From Haloterrigena alkaliphila (GTDB lineage: Archaea; Halobacteriota; Halobacteria; Halobacteriales; Natrialbaceae), in NCBI RefSeq assembly GCF_017352155.2, contig NZ_CP071462.1, positions 3,100,001 to 3,164,000 of the forward strand: a stretch of DNA of 64,000 nt. Reading direction: 5' to 3'. The notes under the pieces were generated by a model that searched no databases, was not told the origin of the DNA, and saw only the letters and a list, made by a program, of their open reading frames with translations. The translations under genes and the position numbers were made by a program. Below are positions 43,614 to 51,780 of this stretch, piece after piece; position 1 is the first letter of the stretch; each line of letters opens with the position of its first letter.

Positions 43614-45725
43614 ATGATAGAGTGGGCGGTGGACGACGATACCCTCCGGGTCACCGACGCCGACAACACCGAGTTGGCAGTGGAGGGTGCCGATCTCGTC
43701 GTCGACGGCTCCGCGCCCGACATCCCACGGCCGATCGACGAGACGGTCGTGGTCACGACGGACGAACTCCGATTTCCCCACGCGGTCGCCTACGCGTTCT
43801 CGCTGGGCTCCGACGAGCAGTACGAACTCGATCCCGACGGGTCGCCGCTCTCGTTGACGCCCGGCGAGTACGTCGTCGATATCGACACGGAGATCAAGAC
43901 GTACCTCCGGTTTTCCGGCGCGGCGACGATCGAGAAGACCGACGACTTCGAGGAGACCGTCGTCTCGTTCCCCGATCGCGTCCGCGTCATCGTCGGCTTC
44001 CGGAGCCACCACGAACTCCCCGCGGGGACGATCACCGTCCCCGACGCGCCCGAGGGAATCGCGGCGGCGATCACCCACCTCGCTTCCTCGCACAAGACCG
44101 ACGGCCCGGACCGAACCTATCCGACCCTCCGCGGCCACCCGTCCCTGCTCGAGGCCGGCGACAGCCTCGAGATACCCGAGTGCATTCGAGAGGAGTTCTC
44201 GACCTCGGGCATCGAACTGGTCGTCCCGCCCGATTACGAGTCGCTGCTCGTGACCGCACCGCTGGCCTACTACCTCCAGGCGGCGGTCGAACCGCGGGCG
44301 CCGCCCGAAACGAGCCCCGAACACGCCGTCCTTCGGCTGCCGGAGTTCGGGATCGAGAAACGGCTCTCCCCGATGCCCGCCCTCGAGCGCGACGTCGAGC
44401 GCCTGCTTCGAAAGGCGTTCTTCTTCGACTGTCTCGTCCGCAACGCGGGCCCCTACGGGACGAACCTCTCGGAGGTGAACGTCCTCGACGTGCTCGACCT
44501 CGACGCCGACGCCCTCTACGACGCGAGCCCACAGCGGCGCCTCGCGACGTATCTCGACGTCCCCCACGCCGCGATCGAACACCGGCTTCCCGACTGGCAC
44601 CTCTCGACGTACGTCTGCCCGAGCTTCGACAGCGTCGAGTCGCTGCCCTTCCTCCTCGACCGGATGAGCATGATCTACACCCCGCGAACGTCGGAACTCG
44701 AGGGGAAGGAGCTGGTCGAGCGCTCCCTCGAGGACTTTTACCGGGGGAGCGGCGATCCGACCCGCGCCGGCCGCGCGATCAGGGCCAGTACTGGCCAGGT
44801 CGCCTCCGTCGACATCGTCAAGCCCGAACTCCGCAACGGGCGGGTTCACGGCTGGCTCGCGGACGGCGTCCCGATCGACGTCTTCAAGACGACGCCCGAG
44901 GCCTACCACAACCGGCTCGACTACCTCGAGCGCTCGAGCGGCTCGACGTCGATCTGCATCGTCCTGAACGACCCCGATATGGCGGGCGAACACGACGACG
45001 TCGCCGAAATATACCGCCAGCGCTCCGAGGAACTGGCGATGGACGTGACCGTCGACGAGTCGCTGTCGACGGCCGAACTGGCGCGGGTGTTCGAGGACGA
45101 ACACGACTTCGTCCACTACATCGGGCACTGCGAGACCGACGGGCTGCGCTGCCCGGACGGCTTCCTCTCGACGACCAGCCTCGATCGCTGTAACGCCCAG
45201 ACGTTCTTCCTCAACGCCTGTGGCTCCTACTACGAGGGGATGGGGCTGGTCGAGAAGGGCAGCGTCGCCGGCGCGGTCACCTTCAGCAAGGTGCTCAACG
45301 ACCACGCCGTCAAGGTCGGATCGACCTTCGCCAAACTCCTCGTCCACGGCTTTAGCATCGAGCGCGCGCTGGGACTGGCCCGGCGACGGATCATGATGGG
45401 GAAAGACTACGCGGTCGTCGGCGACGGGACCCACTCGCTGACGCAGGGCGAACACCGCGTCCCCATCACGATCACGCTCGAGGAACTCGGGGACCAGCGG
45501 GCCGAGTATCTCGTCACGTTCGACTGTTACTCGACGCGGGTCACCGGGTCGTACTACTTCCCCCACGTCGAGGACAACGAGTACGCCTACCTCTGTGGGT
45601 CCCAGTCGAACTTCACCGTCACCGAACCGGAACTGGCGACGTTACTGAAAGAAACGGAAGCGTCGGTGATCTACAACGGCGACGTCTACTGGTCGACGGA
45701 GTTGGCGCCGCGTTTCGCGAACTGA
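43614..45725 (+). CDS. CHAT-domain (caspase-like) protease-family protein
   Basis: This 703-residue protein ends in a CHAT domain (about residues 440-625), a caspase-fold peptidase domain. The dyad is visible as His505 in FVHYIGHCE and Cys536 in FFLNACGSYYEG, followed by GSVAGAVTFSKVLND and FSIERALGLARR. The N-terminal 430 residues are acidic beta-rich and helical segments with no domain I recognise, and no TPR or signal peptide is seen, so it is probably cytosolic. The last 75 residues form another beta region (VTFDCYSTRVTGSYYFPHVE). In bacteria CHAT proteases act in programmed responses and defence; the target here is unknown. Confidence 0.85.
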   Translation: MIEWAVDDDTLRVTDADNTELAVEGADLVVDGSAPDIPRPIDETVVVTTDELRFPHAVAYAFSLGSDEQYELDPDGSPLSLTPGEYVVDIDTEIKTYLRFSGAATIEKTDDFEETVVSFPDRVRVIVGFRSHHELPAGTITVPDAPEGIAAAITHLASSHKTDGPDRTYPTLRGHPSLLEAGDSLEIPECIREEFSTSGIELVVPPDYESLLVTAPLAYYLQAAVEPRAPPETSPEHAVLRLPEFGIEKRLSPMPALERDVERLLRKAFFFDCLVRNAGPYGTNLSEVNVLDVLDLDADALYDASPQRRLATYLDVPHAAIEHRLPDWHLSTYVCPSFDSVESLPFLLDRMSMIYTPRTSELEGKELVERSLEDFYRGSGDPTRAGRAIRASTGQVASVDIVKPELRNGRVHGWLADGVPIDVFKTTPEAYHNRLDYLERSSGSTSICIVLNDPDMAGEHDDVAEIYRQRSEELAMDVTVDESLSTAELARVFEDEHDFVHYIGHCETDGLRCPDGFLSTTSLDRCNAQTFFLNACGSYYEGMGLVEKGSVAGAVTFSKVLNDHAVKVGSTFAKLLVHGFSIERALGLARRRIMMGKDYAVVGDGTHSLTQGEHRVPITITLEELGDQRAEYLVTFDCYSTRVTGSYYFPHVEDNEYAYLCGSQSNFTVTEPELATLLKETEASVIYNGDVYWSTELAPRFAN

Positions 45726-45727
45726 CG

Positions 45728-45747
45728 ACCTACGGCCCGCCGTAGGT
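45728..45747 (+). terminator. Hairpin immediately after the CHAT gene
   Basis: ACCTACGGC-CC-GCCGTAGGT is a perfect 9-bp inverted repeat starting 3 bp after the stop codon. It may act as a 3' stabiliser or terminator; no long T-run follows. Confidence 0.5.
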
Positions 45748-46129
45748 ACTGACACGCTTGGTACGCATCGCCGGTCGATCCGTCGCCTCGGCTGTTCGTG
45801 CACGGACGAGTAACTCTCGCGTGACCCACCACAGTCGCGTGTGTCTGCCACCCATACGATACTACAATAACATATCTACGGTATATATTTATCGTCAGCG
45901 GGGCGACCAGTGTCTGACGGTACCCGTCGCACCCGCCGAGAGACGATCCGTCCGCAGTCACGACAGTCACGAGTTACGGGTCGAACGCGCATCAGATTTC
46001 GCGCGGATAGGTTGGAAAACTGACGACTGCCTGGTCGAAAGTTACCGTCGTTGCCGTCGAACGAGTTGTTCTGCTGTGCAAACGGCCACCAAAATTAAGT
46101 AATATCCGTACGTTTACTTCTGTATAGAC
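45748..46129 (+). promoter_or_regulatory. AT-rich upstream region and promoter of tbsP
   Basis: This region of about 380 bp holds no gene. It has an AT-rich island at about 45865-45895 (TATATATTTATC) and a second element (TTAAGTAATATC) at 46095-46106, 25-30 nt before ATG 46130. The second should drive a leaderless tbsP transcript; the first could be an additional promoter or regulator site. Confidence 0.5.
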
Positions 46130-46948
46130 ATGACCTCGAATTTACTCAACCATCAGATTGACGATATCCTCGACTCCGTGCTCGAGGACGCGGCCGGGGA
46201 CGTCTACATGGTCAACCCGTCGGCGGACGCCATCGAGGAGTTCGTCGCCGTCGCAACCGACTTCGACGGCGAGCGCCCGTCGGTACACATGCTGGCCGAC
46301 GAGCGCACGCTGAAAGACGTCATGGACGACTTCATCGTCGCCTCGAACGCCGCGGACCTCATCAGCGACGACGTGCTGGCACTGCGAACGCTCGAGGAGG
46401 CCCCCGAGAACTCGCTGCTGATCACCGAGGGCCGCGTCATCGCGGTCGTCCACGCCGGCGACCGCGTCGGCGGCCTGGTCACCGACGACGAGAGCTTCGT
46501 CGAGGACACCTACGACACGTACACGGCCCGCTGGGAGGACGCCGCCGAGTTCAACCTCCGGACCCCGCCGATCACGGCCGTCCGCGAGACCCTCGCCGAG
46601 GAGATCGGTCCCGACGCCGAGGACGACTTCACGGCGATCCTCAACTCGCTCGAGACCGCCCGCGGCGACGGCGACGGACTCGACGAAGTGACGATTTCGC
46701 TGCTCGTGGCCGCCAAGAACGAAGCCCTGCTCTACGACATCAGCAAGTGGGGCGAGGACGTCGGCATCGCCTCGAAGGCGACGTTCAGCCGCACGAAGAC
46801 CAAACTCGAGGATATGGGCCTGATCGACACCGAGAAGGTCCCCATCGACGTCGGCCGCCCGCGCCTGCGCCTCAAGGTCGGCGACGACCGCCTGCAGGAA
46901 GCCGACAACGGGCAGCTCGCGACGGTGGCGCAGAGCATACTCAACTAG
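46130..46948 (+). CDS. tbsP: Transcriptional regulator TbsP
   Basis: This 272-residue protein matches the haloarchaeal TbsP family (DUF5821) from memory: MTSNLLNHQIDDILDSVLED at the start, a middle ligand-like domain (NSLLITEGRVIAVVHAGDRV), and a C-terminal winged helix (ISKWGEDVGIASKATFSRTK, then LEDMGLIDTEKVPIDVGRPR). TbsP is reported to act with TrmB in controlling gluconeogenic genes in Haloferax. No metabolic target lies next to it here. A nested hairpin element begins 2 bp past its stop. Confidence 0.85.
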   Translation: MTSNLLNHQIDDILDSVLEDAAGDVYMVNPSADAIEEFVAVATDFDGERPSVHMLADERTLKDVMDDFIVASNAADLISDDVLALRTLEEAPENSLLITEGRVIAVVHAGDRVGGLVTDDESFVEDTYDTYTARWEDAAEFNLRTPPITAVRETLAEEIGPDAEDDFTAILNSLETARGDGDGLDEVTISLLVAAKNEALLYDISKWGEDVGIASKATFSRTKTKLEDMGLIDTEKVPIDVGRPRLRLKVGDDRLQEADNGQLATVAQSILN

Positions 46949-46949
46949 C

Positions 46950-47028
46950 CAACCTTTTACGCTGCGTTTGTTTCGCGCCGACGGCAGCTACGCTGCCGCA
47001 CGGCGCGCCGGCACTCGGTAAAAGGTTG
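46950..47028. repeat. Nested inverted-repeat element downstream of tbsP (in gap 46949-47248)
   Basis: The outer arms CAACCTTTTAC (46950-46960) and GTAAAAGGTTG (47018-47028) are perfectly complementary. Inside, CGCGCC (46974-46979) pairs with GGCGCG (47002-47007), and CGGCAGC (46982-46988) pairs with GCTGCCG (46992-46998). The rest of the gap to 47248 contains more short inverted segments (GCTCGCCGAGTTTCGGCGAGC) and no gene. It resembles a miniature mobile element or an extended 3' structure. Confidence 0.7.
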
Positions 47029-47248
47029 ATCAAAAGCACTCCTCCTTCCGTTCGTTCGTCCCTCCGGTCCTCACTCACATCAGTCGTCGGCCCGCTCGCT
47101 CCCTCCGGTCGCTCGCGGCCATATCGGGTGACCGCCTGCCCTTCCCCGAGTCGCACGCTCGCCGAGTTTCGGCGAGCGTGCTCCCGGCCGTAGGATTTGT
47201 TCGATCCGTGGCGCAAACCCCAAGTCGCCGCCGTGAGACGACTCGAGT

Positions 47249-47953
47249 ATGTACGAGGCCGTCCACGCCCGTCCCGACGGAGAGAGCACGGTCGCCCGAC
47301 TGGCGGAGACGGCGGCCGACTACGGCTTCGAGGGCGTGGTCGTGCGCAACCACCACGACGCTCGAGCCGACTACGACGCCGCGGCGATCCGCGAGGAGTA
47401 CGGCATCGACGTCGTCGAGGGCCTCGAGATCCGCGCCGACGATCCGCAGGAGGCCAGCGGCTCCGTGGGCAACTACCGGACCACCGAGACGGTTCTGGGG
47501 GTCCACGGCGGCTCGAACGCGCTGAACCGGTTCGCCGTCGAGAACGAGAAAGTCGACGTGCTCGCCCACCCGATGGCCGACGGCGGCGACGTCAACCACG
47601 TGCTGGTGAAGGCCGCCGCCGAAAACGGCGTCCGCCTCGAGTTCACCCTCTCGGGAGTGCTCCGATCCAGCGGCGGCCGCCGGGTCAGGACCCTCCAGTC
47701 GCTGGGCAAACTCGAAGAGATCGTCACCTACTACGACGCGCCCTACGTGGTGAGCGCGGACCCGCGCTCGCACCTCGAGGTGCGTGCACCCCGGGAACTG
47801 AAAGCGCTGGGCGAGGAGATCGGCCTCTCGAGCGAGTTCGTCGAGGAGGGGCTGACGGAATGGGGCCGCCTCGCCGACCGAAACCGACGGATCGACTCCG
47901 AGTCGTTCATTGAGCCGGGGGTCCAACGGGGGAGGTATGAAGAAGAGCCTTGA
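47249..47953 (+). CDS. rnp3: Ribonuclease P protein component 3 (Rpp30)
   Basis: This 234-residue protein has the RNase P p30 TIM-barrel pattern: FEGVVVRNHHDARADYDAAA, GIDVVEGLEIRADDPQEASG, VDVLAHPMADGGDVNHVLVK, and VRLEFTLSGVLR. It binds the RNase P RNA with Rnp2 to process tRNA 5' ends. Its 3' end overlaps the methyltransferase start by 17 bp, and rnp2 follows, so the block is an operon. Confidence 0.92.
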   Translation: MYEAVHARPDGESTVARLAETAADYGFEGVVVRNHHDARADYDAAAIREEYGIDVVEGLEIRADDPQEASGSVGNYRTTETVLGVHGGSNALNRFAVENEKVDVLAHPMADGGDVNHVLVKAAAENGVRLEFTLSGVLRSSGGRRVRTLQSLGKLEEIVTYYDAPYVVSADPRSHLEVRAPRELKALGEEIGLSSEFVEEGLTEWGRLADRNRRIDSESFIEPGVQRGRYEEEP

Positions 47954-48680
47954 GGACCACGCCGCCCGATTCGACGAGAAGGCCGGCGAGTACGACGAGT
48001 CGAAGTCCGACGAGTACCGCGCCTGCGCGAGCCTCGTCGTCGAGCACGCCGCACCCGACGAGGACGACGTCGTCCTCGACCTCGGGACGGGCACCGGCGC
48101 CATCGCGCTCGCGCTCGCGTCCGACGCCGAGCGCGTCGTCGGCCGGGACATCAGCGAGGGGATGATGGACGAGGCGAGAGCGAAGGCCGAGGAGGTGGGA
48201 CTCACGAACAGCGCTGAATCGCAGAGCGATTCAGCTGGCTCACGGACTCACGAGTCCGTGAACCTCGAGTTCGGACGCGGTACGTTCCGGGAACCCGACT
48301 ACGACGGTCCCGTCGACGTCGTCACCTCGAACTTCGCGCTCCACCACCTCTCGGACGAAGAGAAGCGCGAAGCGATCGCGGTCATCGCCGACCTCGAGCC
48401 CCGGAAGTTCGTCCTCGGGGACGTGATGTTCTTCGGCGAGCCCGATCCCGACGATCCCTTCTACTCGCCCGAGGTCGACGACCCCGCGACGGTCGGCGTG
48501 CTCGCGGACGCGTTCACCGACGCGGGCTTCTCGCTGACCGCCGTCGAGCGCGTCCACGACCAGGTCGGGGTACTGGTCGCAGAGCGATCGTCGACCTCCG
48601 CGGCTGGCGGGATGGAGAGCGACGAGAAGGAGCCCGTAGCCGAGGAGGTCACCGACGACGACCCAGCGACGGACGCATAA
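47937..48680 (+). CDS. Class I SAM-dependent methyltransferase with a palindromic in-frame insertion
   Basis: This 247-residue methyltransferase has motif I VVLDLGTGTGAIALALA near residue 46, the acidic motif II VVGRDIS, and motif IV TSNFALHHL near residue 130. It lies between the two RNase P genes; methylation of RNA is a fair guess but not shown. A GGGGGAGGT Shine-Dalgarno-like run precedes ATG 47937 inside rnp3. Residues about 92-107 (SAESQSDSAGSRTHES) interrupt the strand after VGLTN and are encoded by two perfect hairpins. A Ser/Asp-rich tail ends the protein. Confidence 0.85.
   Translation: MKKSLEDHAARFDEKAGEYDESKSDEYRACASLVVEHAAPDEDDVVLDLGTGTGAIALALASDAERVVGRDISEGMMDEARAKAEEVGLTNSAESQSDSAGSRTHESVNLEFGRGTFREPDYDGPVDVVTSNFALHHLSDEEKREAIAVIADLEPRKFVLGDVMFFGEPDPDDPFYSPEVDDPATVGVLADAFTDAGFSLTAVERVHDQVGVLVAERSSTSAAGGMESDEKEPVAEEVTDDDPATDA
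48213..48261. repeat. Palindromic in-frame insertion inside the methyltransferase gene
   Basis: Two adjacent perfect hairpins lie in the coding sequence: GCTGAATCG-CAGAG-CGATTCAGC (48213-48235) and TCACGGACT-CACG-AGTCCGTGA (48240-48261), each with a 9-bp stem. They encode the Ser-rich stretch after VGLTN, where family members normally run straight on to the next strand. The two-hairpin layout parallels the aconitase insertion at 20229-20276. Confidence 0.7.
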
Positions 48681-48687
48681 CCCACCG

Positions 48688-49038
48688 ATGAAACACCTCC
48701 CGAAGCACCTCCAGCCGCGCTGGCGCTACCTCGCCGTTAGTCTCGAGACGCGGCCAGGCGCCGCGATCGACCGCCGGGCGTTCCAGCGCGAGTGCTGGTA
48801 CGCGGCCCAGAACCTGCTGGGCGATCCGGGTAGCGCCCGCGCCGATATGACCGTTGTCAGGTTCGCATTCGACGACGGGTCGGGTGACGCGATCGTTCGC
48901 GTTCGCCGGGGCGAGACGGACCCGGCTCGAGCGGCCCTCGCCTGCATCGACGAGATCGACGGCGACGCCGTCGGCCTCCGAGTCCGCGGGATCAGCGGGA
49001 CGATCCGGGCCGCCGACGAGAAGTTCGTCAGAAACTGA
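48688..49038 (+). CDS. rnp2: Ribonuclease P protein component 2 (Pop5)
   Basis: This 116-residue protein is the archaeal Pop5 homolog: MKHLPKHLQPRWRYLAVSLE at the start, FQRECWYAAQNLLG, and VGLRVRGISGTIRAADEKF. It pairs with Rnp3 on the RNase P RNA catalytic domain. It is 7 bp downstream of the methyltransferase gene in the same operon. Confidence 0.92.
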   Translation: MKHLPKHLQPRWRYLAVSLETRPGAAIDRRAFQRECWYAAQNLLGDPGSARADMTVVRFAFDDGSGDAIVRVRRGETDPARAALACIDEIDGDAVGLRVRGISGTIRAADEKFVRN

Positions 49039-49182
49039 CGGACGGTGAGTTGGACTGTCGGATGCGGCGTTTCTTGCATCGACGGCATTCCGAATACCTT
49101 GAGTCTTCGCCTACGGGAACCGCCATCGCGGTAAGAAAACTATTTAGGACGCGGCCGGCAAGTTTCCGACGAGAGAAACGTC

Positions 49183-49290
49183 GTGTTCGGGAACGAGGAG
49201 CGGGTCGCCGTCCTGCGGGAATGGCGTGCAGACCGGCGACTCGATGAGGCGTTCGCGGGTGCGACAGACCTCGATTACGATTTAGCGTGA
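49183..49290 (+). CDS. Possible 35-residue upstream reading frame before psmA
   Basis: A GTG at 49183 opens 35 codons (MFGNEERVAVLREWRADRRL, then DEAFAGATDLDYDLA) that end 4 bp before the psmA ATG. A CTATTTAG box at about 49139-49147 lies upstream. The composition is plausible but near the limit of what a short frame can show. It could be a leader peptide coupled to psmA or chance. Confidence 0.3.
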   Translation: MFGNEERVAVLREWRADRRLDEAFAGATDLDYDLA

Positions 49291-49294
49291 TACT

Positions 49295-50059
49295 ATGCAG
49301 GGACAAGCCCAACAGCAGGCGTACGACCGCGGCATCACGATCTTCTCGCCCGACGGCCGACTCTACCAGGTCGAGTACGCTCGCGAGGCGGTCAAGCGAG
49401 GAACAGCCAGCATCGGCGTCCGAACGAGCGACGGCGTCGTTCTCGCCGTCGACAAACGAGTCCCCTCCCCGCTGCTCGAGGACTCGAGCGTCGAGAAGAT
49501 TCACAAGGCCGACGACCACATCGGCATCGCCAGCGCCGGCCACGTCGCCGACGCTCGCCAGCTGATCGACTTCGCACGCCGCCAGACGCAGGTCAACCAG
49601 CTCCGCTACGGCGAGCCGATCGGCGTCGAGACGCTGACCAAGGAGGTCACCGACCACATCCAGCAGTACACGCAGGTCGGCGGCGCCCGTCCGTTCGGCG
49701 TCGCGCTGATCGTCGGCGGGATTCAGAACGGCGAACCGCGCCTGTTCGAGACCGATCCCTCCGGCACGCCCTACGAGTGGAAGGCCCTGGCCGTCGGCGC
49801 CGACCGCGGCGAACTCCAGGACTACCTCGAGGAGAACTACGACGAGGAAGCCGATCTGGACGGCGGCATCGCGCTCGCGCTCGACGCCCTCGCCTCCGTC
49901 AACGACGGCTCGCTCCTCCCGACGGAGGTCGGCCTCGCGACGATCGACGTCGAGAGCGAGTCCTTCGAGCAGTTCGACTACGACCGGATCCAGTCCCACC
50001 TCGAGGAGAACGACATCCTCGACGAGGGTGACGACGACGAGGAAGAGCCCGAGGAGTAA
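49295..50059 (+). CDS. psmA: Proteasome alpha subunit
   Basis: This 254-residue protein forms the outer rings of the 20S proteasome. It has the N-terminal gate segment AYDRGITIFSPDGRLYQVEY, then AREAVKRGTASIGVRTSDGV, the RPFGVALIVGG strand, and an acidic C-terminal tail (DDDEEEPEE). The gene follows rnp2 as in many archaea, linking tRNA processing and protein turnover. Confidence 0.95.
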   Translation: MQGQAQQQAYDRGITIFSPDGRLYQVEYAREAVKRGTASIGVRTSDGVVLAVDKRVPSPLLEDSSVEKIHKADDHIGIASAGHVADARQLIDFARRQTQVNQLRYGEPIGVETLTKEVTDHIQQYTQVGGARPFGVALIVGGIQNGEPRLFETDPSGTPYEWKALAVGADRGELQDYLEENYDEEADLDGGIALALDALASVNDGSLLPTEVGLATIDVESESFEQFDYDRIQSHLEENDILDEGDDDEEEPEE

Positions 50060-50206
50060 TCGAGTTACCGACGGCTTCGATCCGACCGGTACCGACAACC
50101 GGCCACCAGCCACAGGCCACCGGGCACCGGCCGACGCTGGCTCAGCCGGTCGTGACCGACGCCCGTCAGGAAAAGCTCTTTTAGTCGGCCGGGGGTACTC
50201 CCCGGT

Positions 50207-50932
50207 ATGATATCACTCGACGAGGCGGTGACGGCGCGACTCGAGTCACACGGGGCGCGCTTCGAAGTGTTAGTCGACCCGGACGCGGCGCTGGCGATCA
50301 AACGCGACGAGTTCGACGGCGAGTTAGAGGACGTGATCGCCGCCGAAGACGTCTTCGAGGACGCCTCTCGCGGCGACCGCCCCGCCGAGGAGGATCTGGA
50401 GACGGTGTTCGACACGACCGATCCGCTCGAGATCATCCCCGAGGTGATCAAGCGAGGGGAGATCCAGATCACGGCCGACCAGCGCCGCGAGATGCAGGAG
50501 CAAAAGCGCAAGCAGTTGATCGACACGATCACGCGCAACGCGGTCAACCCCCAGATGGACAACGCCCCCCATCCGCCCGAGCGCATCGAGAACGCCCTCG
50601 AGGAGGCCGGCTTCACCGTCGACCCGATGGAACCCGTCCAGCAGCAGGTCGACGACGCGCTCGACGCCCTGCGACCGGTCATTCCGATCCGGTTCGAGGA
50701 GGTAACTGTCGCCGTTCAGATCCCCGCCGATTACGCCGGCAGCGCGCAAGCGCAGGTGCGGCAGTTCGGGGACCTCGAGCGCGAGGAATGGCAGAACGAC
50801 GGCTCGTGGATCGGCGTCCTCACCTTCCCCGCGGGCATGCAAAACGACTTCTACGACGTCGTCAACGAACACTCGAGCGGCGAGGCGGAGACGGAGATTA
50901 TTAAGGACAAAGACGACCTGCAGACCCGGTGA
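50207..50932 (+). CDS. Ribosome assembly factor SBDS (Sdo1)
   Basis: This 241-residue protein is the archaeal SBDS/Sdo1 homolog, which works with aEF2-like GTPases in large-subunit maturation. It has RLESHGARFEVLVDPDAALA, DTTDPLEIIPEVIKRGEIQI, QKRKQLIDTITRNAVNPQ, and the C-terminal domain with RPVIPIRFEEVTVAVQIPAD. A CTCTTTTAG element about 20-30 nt upstream of ATG 50207 gives a leaderless start. Confidence 0.93.
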   Translation: MISLDEAVTARLESHGARFEVLVDPDAALAIKRDEFDGELEDVIAAEDVFEDASRGDRPAEEDLETVFDTTDPLEIIPEVIKRGEIQITADQRREMQEQKRKQLIDTITRNAVNPQMDNAPHPPERIENALEEAGFTVDPMEPVQQQVDDALDALRPVIPIRFEEVTVAVQIPADYAGSAQAQVRQFGDLEREEWQNDGSWIGVLTFPAGMQNDFYDVVNEHSSGEAETEIIKDKDDLQTR

Positions 50933-50959
50933 ACGCCACCGAGGCCGGATCGACACCGA

Positions 50960-51271
50960 CTATCCACGGTGGTAGCCGATTAGAAAGCCGCTGGTGAATC
51001 CGGCGCCGACCGACACCATCGACAGCATCGATTCGAGCCAGTGGATCTCTTCCTGTGCATGTTCCTGCGCGCCGACGAGGCCCGCGGTGAGTCGGTTCCA
51101 GTCGACGATGAGAATCTCCTGGGACTCGAGGTAGCGAAAGGCCATCAACTGCGCGCCGATGACGATCGCGAGGAGTTTCGCGACCTGTTTCGTCGCGAAT
51201 CCGAGTACGCCGCCGATGACCGCCCCGCCGCCGAACTCGAGACCGGTCGTCGTCGGATCGACGTCTAGCAT
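50960..51271 (-). CDS. FUN14 family membrane protein
   Basis: This 103-residue protein has the FUN14 layout: GGGAVIGGVLGFATKQVAKL (first helix with Gly-rich face), KLLAIVIGAQLMAFRYLE, and the C-terminal helix MVSVGAGFTSGFLIGYHRG. FUN14 proteins are small membrane proteins; in archaea the role is unknown. ATG 51271 is preferred over a GTG three bases upstream. It is convergent with SBDS. Confidence 0.85.
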   Translation of the reverse strand: MLDVDPTTTGLEFGGGAVIGGVLGFATKQVAKLLAIVIGAQLMAFRYLESQEILIVDWNRLTAGLVGAQEHAQEEIHWLESMLSMVSVGAGFTSGFLIGYHRG

Positions 51272-51780
51272 CACGGATTCGTATTGTCGTCTGATACAAT
51301 GACTGTTGTGGCTTCTTTACAGTCTCTAATCGAGAACGGGCTACCTCGTACGCCGGGAACCTGTTTCTCGGAGTGAATATCTGCGTGCTGGTGATCAGTG
51401 GGCCGTGATGCTGGTCCGCGGGCCGCGTCTGATCGAGGTCTCGAGGAGATCGACTCCGGGATGGCCGTTCGCCGGCGCCGGGTGACGAGACGTGACCGCG
51501 GGACGGGCCGCGTTCGGTTGCGGCCTCGACCACGTTGTGAGGCGGTGGCAAGGGATTCAAGACGATCCGGCGCGTACGGTCGCGTATGACTCGCACGCGT
51601 CTCCAGCCAACGGAGGTGTTCGGCCGGCATCCCTAGCGTGGTCGGGCACCCGTTCCGTCGCGCGCGGTGCCGTCGCGAGCAACGGCTCGGAGTGGCGAAT
51701 CGCTGGACCGGTCAGCGACGCGTCTCGCGTCGCCGCGTACGCACGCGTCCGAGTGACCACCATCACGCCTTGTTATCCGC
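51272..51780. other. Intergenic region between FUN14 and hflX, no gene seen
   Basis: About 509 bp. AT-rich stretches near 51295-51325 may hold the FUN14 promoter. All reading frames are Arg/Ala-rich and non-acidic. I see no tRNA, strong hairpin or repeat. Confidence 0.5.

Noticed and set aside
51272-51780. A tRNA or small gene between FUN14 and hflX
   Set aside because: No T-loop GTTCRA pattern with matching arms and no acidic reading frame was found.
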